Shown piece by piece: positions 38,892 to 47,895 of a stretch of 64,000 nucleotides of DNA. The stretch is from Tritrichomonas foetus (lineage: Eukaryota; Parabasalia; Tritrichomonadida; Tritrichomonadidae). A program made the position numbers and the translations under genes. Numbering within the stretch: the first letter of the stretch is position 1; the number at the start of each line of letters is the position of its first letter. The notes under the pieces were generated by a model that was not told the DNA's origin, made no database searches, and saw only the letters and a list, made by a program, of their open reading frames with translations. Location: positions 54,911-118,910 of the forward strand of contig MLAK01000035.1 of assembly GCA_001839685.1 (NCBI GenBank), read 5' to 3'.

Positions 38892-41102
38892 TTATTCTGG
38901 TTTTTGTGAATCATTCTGTTCTTCATTAGGGTCTTCGGTTGGAGTTTCAGGTTGAGCAACTTCAAGTTATTCACTCTGTTGTTGTGGAATCTGCGTATCA
39001 GGACTTGGTGGCTGATTCTCATCAGTCGCAGGAACTGGTTGCAAATTTCCTTGGCTTGCCTTTTCGTTTTCACCTTCAGGCTGAGGAATGGAATCATCAT
39101 TAACAGTATCCGCTTGTGGTGTTTGTTGATCTTCTTCGGGAGTAATATTTATTTGTCCTTGATAAGTTTTAGCCTCAGCTAATGTTGGAGGATTTTCATC
39201 TTCTACTTGTAGCGCTTCTGGGCTTGGCTGTGATTGTGCTATCTTTTTTCCTGATTCTTGGAATGTTTGAGATTCGTCTGCTGGTGGATTAGATGTTTCA
39301 TTATTTTGAGTATCATAATAATCATTTTCTGTAGTATCATATGGAGCTGGTTGTTCATTGATATACTCATCTTCATCATACTCATCATCTCTATTAACTT
39401 CAATATCTTCATTATCTTCTTCTTCGTAGTCATTTTCAGCGAAAACCATAGCTTTCAATTCTTTAGCATCAAGAAGCATGTCACTAAGTCTCTGATAAAG
39501 GGCTTTCTTCATATTGCGAAGTTTAATTCGAATATCTCTTTGGAATTGTGCAGTTTCTTTTGATCCGCCCCATGGACGAACAGCAGATGTCTTCACAAGA
39601 TTGGCATTATTACGAACATTTTTAGGTGCTGTTGTACGAAGTGTACCCCCTCTCATTGTCATTGTTGCCATTTGTGCATTCTTTCTTGATTTTTCAGCTT
39701 CTGTTAGTTGAGCTGTCTTTTTCGTTGTTTGATAACCACTCATTCTTAACTTTAGGCGTTGGTTGATTCTTTCTTCCATTTGATTGATACGATATTCTTC
39801 CCAATACTGTGCACGTTTTTGAATTGCTAATGCTGTATTAGGATCAGCCATAAGATTTCCTATGATTTCCATTGTCTTTCTATTAGCCATGGTGAATGGA
39901 CATTTGCCAATTCGATTAGTTTGGGATGGATCACATCCATTTCTGATAAGTTCTTTGATAATTTGATATTTATCTTCTTCATCTTCTTCGTATGCAGTAG
40001 CAAAGTGAAGAGGTGTGTTGCCATTACTATCTGGTTGATCTGGAACGAATCCTTTTTTAAGGAGAGCATGAGCTATTGGATAAGAGCATTGTTGACATGC
40101 AATGTGAAGAAGATCCTGGTTATCTTTGTACTTCTTTGTTAAGTCAGCATTGATTTCCAAAAGCTGATTAAACAATTTGAAATCTTTTGACTTAACAGCA
40201 AGGAATATTGGATCTTGTCCATTTTTATCAGCAAGGTTAATATTCGGTCTTCCTGCAAGAACAAGATCAATGATATCTTTATTTCTTGATCGAATTGCAG
40301 CAATAATTGGTGTTTCATAAACAATATAAAAAGAACATTTCCATCTGAGTGGTTAATGCTAACTTTGAGATCAATAAGCAATTTTACACATTTTGGCTGA
40401 CCTCCGCGAATAGCACAAAGAAGAGGCGAATGAGTTCCTTTTTTATTTGGATTATATTTCGCTTCATAGTCAATAAGAACAGATATAACATTAAATTTAC
40501 CTTTTAGACATGCTAATTCAATTGGTGAATAATTAGAAATAAAAAAACTCCATTATTAATAAAGAAACTTTTTGAGAAAAACAAAAAACTCTATTTTGAG
40601 TATTAAAAAAGAACTTTTGAGTCAATATCTCCGCCAGCCTTGGCAAGAATTTCAACAATATTATAATCACCATTACGTGCTGCATAATGGATGGCCATCT
40701 CTTGTTAAAAATTGAAAAGCTTCATAAACGAATAGAAAAATTTTTCTATGAGTGATTAAAAAAACGTCATAAAAAATATTAAAAAACTTTGGCGTCTATT
40801 ATTGCTCCATTATCGATTAAAAATTGACAAATATCGAGGTGATGATTATTGGCGGCTAAATGAAGAGGAGTTTCTTTGTTCGCATTTGCGATATCAATGA
40901 AACTTCTCTGTTCATTGTCTATTTCGATAAATTTTTGACATATGTCAAGATATCCGTAGCTGGCGGCATAATGCATCGGTGTGTTACCGTCAGGATCTTG
41001 AGAGTTTAAGGCATCGATTTGGTCATCCAATGGTAGTTTTTCTAAGTATCGATTGATCGCTTCTGTATCTCCGTTCTGTGTATATTGGAAGAATCTTTCC
41101 AT
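38892..41102 (-). pseudogene. ankyrin-repeat protein gene with three interruptions and an in-frame stop
   Basis: Reading from 41102, four blocks encode consecutive ankyrin repeats in register: 40788-41102, about 40615-40704, 40337-40531 and 38892-40319. They are separated by inserts of about 83, 80 and 17 bp, each starting GTT(T/C)TTTTT right after an AAA or AAT codon at a repeat boundary. The last block continues past the repeats into a helical region and an acidic Pro/Gln/Glu-rich tail. A TAA at 38967-38969 is followed by 24 more codons of the same composition before a second TAA. The inserts are not clean introns: the second has no usable AG. I favour a recently decaying gene or assembly errors. 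Unusual splicing remains possible. Confidence 0.7.
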
Positions 41103-41690
41103 TTTTTTTGGTAATTATAAACGGCAATTTTTTATGATCAAAAAATTGGAATCATGTGTGATGATGAGAAACTGTGAATGGAATCATCAAACTGAACCAA
41201 GATTATGAATAAAAAACTTTCTTTTGAATAAAAAAAAAGAAAAAAAAAGATGAAAATAATTTTCGAATAAAAAATCGTTTACTATGTCTGAGAATCTTTT
41301 AAACTTTGCATGGAATCTTCAGTGGTCAAGCATTATAAAAATTGAACTAATAAGTGAAATGAGATTTTTCATCAATTAGAATAAAAAAATGAAATGAGAT
41401 TTATTCAAACAAAAAATGCATAAGCACAGAAAAAACATTATCGAGCAAACATTAAATAATGCTTGGAGAAAATAATGCTTAGAGGGAAAAAAATTAGCTG
41501 ATGAATTTTGACATGGTAATTCAATTATTGAATATCATTCAATGTGTTATTAAATTGTGTATCTTTGACTATTTAACTCTTTAATTTTAAAAGCAGCAAG
41601 CTGGCCAATTTTGTGTAGCAGTTGCAAAGACGAAATTAACGACTGAGTCAAAGAAGAAAAAAACTTTGTGTTCATAAAATTTGATTGTCT
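41103..41690. other. intergenic, ankyrin gene promoter side
   Basis: 588 bp, A-rich, no supported gene. It contains a TATAAACGG element near the ankyrin start. Confidence 0.4.
41116..41124 (-). promoter_or_regulatory. CCGTTTATA element upstream of the ankyrin gene
   Basis: In gene orientation CCGTTTATA ends 13 bp before the ATG at 41102. It matches the element near 33471 and 57917. Confidence 0.4.
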
Positions 41691-42095
41691 TCATTTTGCG
41701 GCGTATTGTTCAAGAGACGTCAAAATATCAGATAATCGGAGAACGTCTGAATACAGCTGGTCAATTTCTTGGAAGCTCTGTGACATGAAGTCAACACTTG
41801 TCATTAGTTTGTCAAATTGGTCGATTTCTTTTTGTGCGGCGGAATTGAATTTCTCGAGAATTTCTCTGTTTTGGGTTAAAGCCTGAATTGCAATATCGGA
41901 CGATTTTTCAACGCAGTTTTTGAGTTCGAGTGAGAGTCGATTTGAAGCAACTGTCAGATTTTTTGCATAATCTTCAATGAAGGCAAGTGCCTCCAAAAGA
42001 AGTGGTTCTCCTTTCTCAGGTGTATTGATATCCGGGATTTCCTGTGTTTCGCGAACAAGATTCCCGATATATCCGGCGGTTCGATAGAATGCCAT
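41691..42095 (-). CDS. small helical protein, possibly a BORC/BLOC-1-like subunit
   Basis: 134 residues, almost all alpha-helix with heptads (LLLEALAFIEDYAKNLTVAS; FQEIDQLYSDVLRLSDILTS). The C-terminal pattern (MSQSFQEIDQLYSDVLRLSDILTSLE) resembles the end of BORCS6/BLOC-1 family proteins, which position lysosomes. The match is by pattern only. It could be any small coiled-coil subunit. No signal or membrane segment. Confidence 0.55.
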   Translation of the reverse strand: MAFYRTAGYIGNLVRETQEIPDINTPEKGEPLLLEALAFIEDYAKNLTVASNRLSLELKNCVEKSSDIAIQALTQNREILEKFNSAAQKEIDQFDKLMTSVDFMSQSFQEIDQLYSDVLRLSDILTSLEQYAAK

Positions 42096-42524
42096 GAATC
42101 CGAAATTGAATGAACGATAAAAAAATTGTATTTAAATATTGTATGTTTTACAAATAATGACGATCATCCTCAATTTAATCCATCAGATTGTCACATCTCA
42201 TAAAAAAGTGCAGATTTCATATTAGGATATATAAGTGAAGTGAAAATTTTTGTTAATACATATGTTGCCTTTTTGAGATCCATTGACCTCTAGTAAAGGA
42301 AAGTGTCTTTTTGTCTTACGAAGATCATCCTCGGTATTTTTCAATGATATCGATTTGGCTGGAGGAATTTTGGAACAAAAGTATCGAAGTGTTACTTATC
42401 GCATATTCAATGGTTATGTCACCTATCAACAGATTTGATGGTTACGATGATTGCATAAACCAATAATGAAATGAAACAAAATAATATGATCATAAAAAAT
42501 TGGAAGAATTGGGGAAAAAAAGCA
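42096..42524. other. intergenic, nothing recognised
   Basis: 429 bp between two minus-strand genes. No ORF, repeat or RNA gene was seen. Confidence 0.4.
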
Positions 42525-43601
42525 TTACATTAATTTACACAATTGCGGTCGCGTTTGCGCCCAAAAATACCCCAAATAATCTGGCACGTTTTTCAGCATT
42601 TGTGGGGCCTTTTCTAGAAAGTCTAATTTCGAGATCTTATTTCCTGCTGCTGCCCAAATAATTATATTTTTGAAAGGTGTTATCTCAGATGAACATATTC
42701 CTTGTTCACCTGGAGGATTATTAATATAAACATCAGGAACCTCGCACTTTTTCAAATGCTGGAATTCTCTCTTTTCAAGTATGGAGAAATCCGATAGGTT
42801 TCGAAATTCACGTCCAACGAATCTATTTTCTGCACTATTTCTCACATAAATGTATATTTGGTCACCAACCTGAGCCAGTGTTTCATCGGCATTAATTCCA
42901 ACTTCACAAGTTACTTCCCAAGTATTCATTACATTGCTTGCAGTGAAATCTTGAACGGCTTTTCTCGACATGAGGATTCCTGAATCGATTAAAAGCATTT
43001 GAAAGAAATATCGTTGTTCAATGCAACTTCCGGTAATGTAGATGTTATTTCGTGGCATTTTTTTCTTTTTATATTCATCGAAAAAGCTTTCGAATTTTCC
43101 CACATCCATATAGGCCGCATCATTAATAACAAAAAGCCAGGCAGCATTTGACCTTTCTAGGAACATTTTGAAAGAATTTAATAGAATCCATGATGAAGGA
43201 TTGATGGCATTATATTTAGACTTCGGTGTGACGATTGTGGAAATGTTGCATTCCGGATTTGTCCAATGAATTCTTGAATAGTATTCAATACCATCAACAA
43301 ACCGTTTTTGTGAGAGTTGATCAACCCATTGCTTTTTCATTATACATTGAAATGGCTGCGCCTTATTTTCTGAATCCAAAATCATCACATAAAGAGAATT
43401 GGATGTTTCCGGATCAGTTTTTCCATGATATTCTGGATTTTTCCGATAATCATCCCATTCCAATTCTGGCAGAGTATAGATTTTTGAATTACGGACTCCA
43501 TTGTTTCCAGTCCACACATTAGTATATGAATAATACATAAATATGCATAATATTAAATAAGCTGAAGAGAAAACGCAAATATAAATTGGCGCATTCTTCA
43601 T
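42525..43601 (-). CDS. type II membrane glycosyltransferase-like protein (GT31/Fringe-like)
   Basis: 358 residues. A membrane anchor at about 5-25 (IYICVFSSAYLILCIFMYYSY) follows a short cytosolic tail, typical of Golgi type II enzymes. The lumenal part has a Fringe/C1GALT-like order: AAWLFVINDAAYMDV where a DxD metal motif is expected, then IDSGILMSRKAV, then CEVGINADETLAQVG. The DxD is replaced by NDAAY, so catalytic activity is doubtful or metal-independent. It probably sits in the secretory pathway. It is divergent from CYB5D1 with 119 bp between starts. Confidence 0.65.
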   Translation of the reverse strand: MKNAPIYICVFSSAYLILCIFMYYSYTNVWTGNNGVRNSKIYTLPELEWDDYRKNPEYHGKTDPETSNSLYVMILDSENKAQPFQCIMKKQWVDQLSQKRFVDGIEYYSRIHWTNPECNISTIVTPKSKYNAINPSSWILLNSFKMFLERSNAAWLFVINDAAYMDVGKFESFFDEYKKKKMPRNNIYITGSCIEQRYFFQMLLIDSGILMSRKAVQDFTASNVMNTWEVTCEVGINADETLAQVGDQIYIYVRNSAENRFVGREFRNLSDFSILEKREFQHLKKCEVPDVYINNPPGEQGICSSEITPFKNIIIWAAAGNKISKLDFLEKAPQMLKNVPDYLGYFWAQTRPQLCKLM

Positions 43602-43720
43602 TAGCCACGATATGTGAAGTGAAAAAACTATGTTTCAATTCATAAATAGTCATATTGCAATTACGACATGTTACATAAAAAAATCACCCGTTATTTTCCA
43701 ATTAATTTTATTACTATTTT

Positions 43721-44365
43721 ATGAATACCACTCGCTGGATTCTACCATCAGAAGTTTTAGCACATAACACATCTCAAGATTGCTGGGTATCTTTTCTGGA
43801 CCATGTTTGGGACCTCACCACGCTCGTTAAAGATCATGCAAATGATCCAGAATATCAGCCAATCATCAAAGCTGCCGGCACAGATATTTCGCATTGGTTT
43901 AATCCGAAAACGAAAGATATTCGAACGATTATCGATCCCGACACTGAACTCGTGACTCCTCATCTCGCAGTAACAGAACTTCTCGATGTCGCAAAAATAG
44001 AACCAGATCTTGGTGTTGTTCCACCCCGCAAGCCATGGTGGAAAGACGAATCCAGAATCATCGGCAAATTATCGAAGAATCCTCGATGGATCAGAATCGT
44101 CAATACTTTGACCAAGCTTGAAGATATGATCGAGGTAGCTGGAGAAGAATCTCTTTGGGACATTTTGGCTCGTTTCAAGAAGATCAACTCGCACGCAGAC
44201 TCCTACACCTGGAAGTTTTTGGGCCGCGTTCTCACAATGGAAAAAACCCTCGACCAAAATGGAATAAAGGATGAATCCGCAAAATTTGCTCGTCTTAACT
44301 TGGATTATGATATGTATATCCCTGCTATCATGATCTACTATAATGATGATTTAACAGTTGCCTAA
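43721..44365 (+). CDS. CYB5D1: cytochrome b5 domain-containing protein 1 (axonemal)
   Basis: 214 residues, close to the family length. The N-terminal cytochrome b5-like domain has WILPSEVLAHNTSQDCWVSF, VWDLTTLVKDH, AAGTDISHWFNPKTKDIRT. Its His in ISHWF is the expected haem ligand. The C-terminal half has the CYB5D1-specific ubiquitin-like part (KPWWKD, IRIVNTLTKLEDMIEV, SYTWKFLGRVLTMEKTL and a YNDDL ending). Homologues are cilia and flagella proteins of radial spokes that affect beating. It supports a flagellated organism. Confidence 0.95.
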   Translation: MNTTRWILPSEVLAHNTSQDCWVSFLDHVWDLTTLVKDHANDPEYQPIIKAAGTDISHWFNPKTKDIRTIIDPDTELVTPHLAVTELLDVAKIEPDLGVVPPRKPWWKDESRIIGKLSKNPRWIRIVNTLTKLEDMIEVAGEESLWDILARFKKINSHADSYTWKFLGRVLTMEKTLDQNGIKDESAKFARLNLDYDMYIPAIMIYYNDDLTVA

Positions 44366-44866
44366 AAATGTTCCGTATTTAAATTAATATTTTATAAACC
44401 TATTTTGGCAGGATCTATTTTCCTATGATTTTTGTTTTTCATCACCTTTAATAAATCAAATCGAAGTTTGTTTAATGCTTTTGGACGACACAGAAGTTGT
44501 TATTTTTGCTCGATGCTTTAATAAATATTTGGAATCTATGGCAGTGATTCTCTGTTTATCTAAATAAAAAACCAAATAAGTTTCTCTTTTTCATCAACAA
44601 AAAGTTATTATTAAAAACTGAAATGTTTGTGCAAGATTTCATTATTATCTACTCTTTTTGAGGAGTTGAAGGTGTTATAAATAGAATGCCATAGTAAGTA
44701 TATCTAAATCTATATAATATTATTTACCATAAATATATAACATCACTTACAATGAATATATAACATTACTTCTTAAAAAAAATCAAAGTCAAAATGAAAT
44801 AATATACATTTTATTAACATGATTCATTCCGTAAAAAGAAAGAAAGATAGAAAAGGATAAAAAAAG
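44366..44866. other. convergent intergenic region
   Basis: 501 bp between the 3' ends of CYB5D1 and ATG4. A start-less 58-codon frame on the + strand (ending LDDTEVVIFARCFNKYLESM and about ten more residues) was noticed but is not supported. Nothing else seen. Confidence 0.4.
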
Positions 44867-45787
44867 TTATTCACCATCCAAATCAAGATCATCTATATCC
44901 AGTACTTGTGCCATTGCAGCATCTGATGGTTCATTTACGTCAATTGGTGACGAGTTGATGCTCATCATTGTTTCAATCACGTTGTCGAGGTCGCTTGTTG
45001 ATGTGCACATGAAGCCAATCAAAATTGACGGATTTATAGCCCTAAATCTGATAGTTCTTGGTTTTATAGAAAACAAAGATGATTTGTCTTCCACTCTCAG
45101 AAGTGCTGGCATCGTTGTGTGAGGATCGAAATAAATGAACTTATCAGAATCTAGACCAGCGATATAATAAGCCGAATTTCTCTTTCCTGAAACAAATCCC
45201 AAAGATCCTTGAATGCAAATCGCTGCATGCAAAAAAGGAATGAATGACAAGTCTAACGAATCTAATCCGAAAAGACCAGGAACCAGAAAAATGGCTGGAA
45301 ATGAAATATCCATTTCACTTTTTGTTATACAAAAGTCGTGACATAAAACGCACCCAAGATGTAACTCACCAAAAATTCTCTGAATTGCTGCTGCAGCAAT
45401 TGACGGTTTTGCCCAGGTGCCTGGCTCTAGACCAAACTCAATTGAATTTTTAACAAGATTATGAATGCTAAATGGAGCCTCTGGAGTATCAAAAAATAAT
45501 GATGATGGATCGCAGTCTTGGCCGAAAACGCGGTCGTAGTCTGTTTTATATTGATTGTGTAATCGATAAATAAACTGTCCGATGATTCCCTGCGTGCATC
45601 TGAAACAACAGCCCCAGCCTTTATCTGATGTAATTTTTGTATTCAATATTGGCGAAAAACATTTGCGGTAACAAAATCTAGGTACATGCTCGAACTTCTT
45701 TTTGGGATCTGATGCTGATGAAAGTGTTGAGCGGCAACCAACAACTCTCATTGTGATATAAAATTTTCTCAAAATTTTGTTTTTCAA
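44867..45787 (-). CDS. ATG4: ATG4 cysteine protease (autophagy)
   Basis: 306 residues. Family signatures in order: FCYRKCFSPI, then TSDKGWGCCFRCTQG with the catalytic Cys at residue 60. Next come EPGTWAKPSIAAAA, SLGFVSGKRNSAYYIAG, FIYFDPHTT with catalytic Asp221 and His223, and a late INPSILIGFMC. ATG4 trims ATG8 and removes it from lipid. The regulatory finger and N-terminal extension are short, so it is a minimal form. The start may be residue 13 (MRVVGCRS), since the first 12 residues are not conserved. The acidic C-terminus may hold an ATG8-interacting motif. Confidence 0.93.
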   Translation of the reverse strand: MKNKILRKFYITMRVVGCRSTLSSASDPKKKFEHVPRFCYRKCFSPILNTKITSDKGWGCCFRCTQGIIGQFIYRLHNQYKTDYDRVFGQDCDPSSLFFDTPEAPFSIHNLVKNSIEFGLEPGTWAKPSIAAAAIQRIFGELHLGCVLCHDFCITKSEMDISFPAIFLVPGLFGLDSLDLSFIPFLHAAICIQGSLGFVSGKRNSAYYIAGLDSDKFIYFDPHTTMPALLRVEDKSSLFSIKPRTIRFRAINPSILIGFMCTSTSDLDNVIETMMSINSSPIDVNEPSDAAMAQVLDIDDLDLDGE

Positions 45788-46072
45788 TACAAATTTTGTG
45801 AAGATATTTGTTTGTTGATAGCTAAGAAAAAGTTAGATGTCTTTTTTTTCATTAGCGATCATTTTTGTCGGTCTTGTCATTCACTTCCCCATTTGATCTG
45901 CATTTTTCATTATAGCAGTATAGAAAGCCAGCAATACATGACCATAATTATTTTCATTAAATATGAAACCTCACCCAAAAAATAATTAAAATTGTGAAGT
46001 AATAAATATGTAGATTTGAAAAATATCTATGTTTGATAAACTTAAATAATAAAAACATTTTATCCAAACAAA

Positions 46073-47617
46073 CTAAAAATCGGTTCCATCATCACTAAGA
46101 TAATCATTCCTCGCTTGATGCTGGAGTTGTCGAATTCTCAACTCATATGCGTATTGCTGCTGTTGCTTATCCTGGTACGAATTCTTGAGTCTGGTGCATT
46201 CTTTCTTTAAATCTTTCAGTATTTTTGAATATTTGTTGCAATCTTCAACAGTCAAGTTTCTTTCATGTGAAAGATCATTTGGAGACATCTCTTTGCACAT
46301 TTCGTAAACTTTTCTAACTTGCATTGGATTCTTTAATCCGGTGTTTTGTAAGATCACTAATTTATCATGCATTTCTTTCTTTTTCTTTTCACGGTCATCT
46401 AACATTCTTCTTAATTCAAGTTCGTCTGCCTTCATCCTTCGAACTTCTTCTGCAATTGTATGATATCTTTCGCGAATACGTTTATCGAGTTCTTCGAGCT
46501 GTCTTTTTTCTTGTTCTACACCTGCTTTATCTTCGCTGATTTCTGCAAGTCGTCTTCGCATTTCTGCATCTAAATCTGCCATGTTTTTCCCTCCTTCAGC
46601 AAAAAGAGCATCTTTATCTGCAAGGAGGGAGGCTTTCTTCGCTCGCAATTCTTCAATTAGTTTTTCCATATCTGGAATTCCAGCAATCAATTTTAATAAT
46701 TCTTCAATTTGTTCACGAAGATGTTTTGCAACTTCATCGTTATCGAAAACATGATTTGGAAGACGTTCTTTTAGATCACGAAAAGCATCACGCAAAGGTT
46801 CATGTCGAGCAAGAAGGTGACGATATTGTTCTCTCAGAATAGAAACTTGTGCTTCACGATCTTTCAATAAATCATCTAGTTCTGCAAGATCATCAGGCTT
46901 TAAATCAGGCGCTAATAATTTTCCAAATAATTCCAATGCTAAAACATCATCTTTTGTTAATAAATAATAAACACAAAGAAGCTCATCATGCGATTTTGGA
47001 TCTTTTTCTTCTTTCAGCAGATCTTTACAGTATTTGATGCATGTTGTAAGCGTAATTTTTTTCTTTTTTGGTTTAGTTTTTGGAATTGGTTTTTCATGCC
47101 GAAATGCTTCATTTTTTGGCGGTTCTCGGTTTTCTAAAAGCGCTCTCAATCGCTCTAGCTCTTTCTGAAGCTCCAACATATCTTTATGTGTATCTACAAT
47201 ATTTTGCTGCAAGTCACCAATTTTTTGCCTAAGTGTAACAATTCTCCTGTTTGCGCCTTGATAAGGATTATACGAACCGGCAATTCTCGCTTCATATCTT
47301 AAAGGCCCAGGATCCCCATTTTCTTTTGTTGCAATGTCCGAATCCTGTCCTTTGAAATTTGCGTAATTTTGGGCATAATTTGGACGAAGGGCTGATGGCG
47401 GAACAATAAAATCGAGGTTTTGATCTTGTAATGATGCTTCTACAGCTTTTACTTTCGCTCCTGCAATCGTAACTTGCTCTTTGAGTTGAGCTTCTCTTTT
47501 TTTTCGAATATCAAGTTGATCTTGCATTTCCATGACTAATTCTTCGAGTTCTTCGCGCGACATGTCTGAAACATTTCGATTATTTGCTGTCATTAAAACT
47601 CGTCTGTGTAAATTCAT
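46073..47617 (-). CDS. coiled-coil filament-type protein, function unknown
   Basis: 514 residues. Coiled coil at about 15-70 and 130-165, a basic Pro/Lys linker (EKPIPKTKPKKKKITLTT), a short helical globular region (SHDELLCVYYLLTKDDVLALELFG), then continuous coil from about 235 to 490. It ends acidic (NDYLSDDGTDF). No membrane or catalytic motif. Codon use is more GC-rich in the rod, as in well-expressed genes. It could be a cytoskeletal (costa, pelta-axostyle or flagellar) component, but no family is recognised. A later start at MTANNRNV (residue 9) is possible. Confidence 0.78.
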   Translation of the reverse strand: MNLHRRVLMTANNRNVSDMSREELEELVMEMQDQLDIRKKREAQLKEQVTIAGAKVKAVEASLQDQNLDFIVPPSALRPNYAQNYANFKGQDSDIATKENGDPGPLRYEARIAGSYNPYQGANRRIVTLRQKIGDLQQNIVDTHKDMLELQKELERLRALLENREPPKNEAFRHEKPIPKTKPKKKKITLTTCIKYCKDLLKEEKDPKSHDELLCVYYLLTKDDVLALELFGKLLAPDLKPDDLAELDDLLKDREAQVSILREQYRHLLARHEPLRDAFRDLKERLPNHVFDNDEVAKHLREQIEELLKLIAGIPDMEKLIEELRAKKASLLADKDALFAEGGKNMADLDAEMRRRLAEISEDKAGVEQEKRQLEELDKRIRERYHTIAEEVRRMKADELELRRMLDDREKKKKEMHDKLVILQNTGLKNPMQVRKVYEMCKEMSPNDLSHERNLTVEDCNKYSKILKDLKKECTRLKNSYQDKQQQQYAYELRIRQLQHQARNDYLSDDGTDF

Positions 47618-47895
47618 GGTGAAAAAGCAAAATCAAAAAATTAAATCTCGAAATTTTCAACGGACTGTATTTTACATCGACTGAATTTCGATTTAAAAAT
47701 ATAAGTCCGAGTCTACTTTTTCTGTATTTATCTGGCCATAAATTATAAGAAAGAAAATTGACAATTCTGTGGTCAGAATTTTGGTGTAAATATTTGTGAT
47801 ATCCAAAAAGACAAAGAAAATTAATTTTTTAAAAAGTCAAAGCAGAATTTTGAAGAATATTTTTAGTAATGCAGTTTTATAAATGTTTAGAAGGT

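Noticed and set aside
40532..40787. Two canonical introns in the ankyrin gene
   Set aside because: No ACTAA-type acceptor with AG fits the frame. The second insert has no usable AG, so I call them interruptions only.
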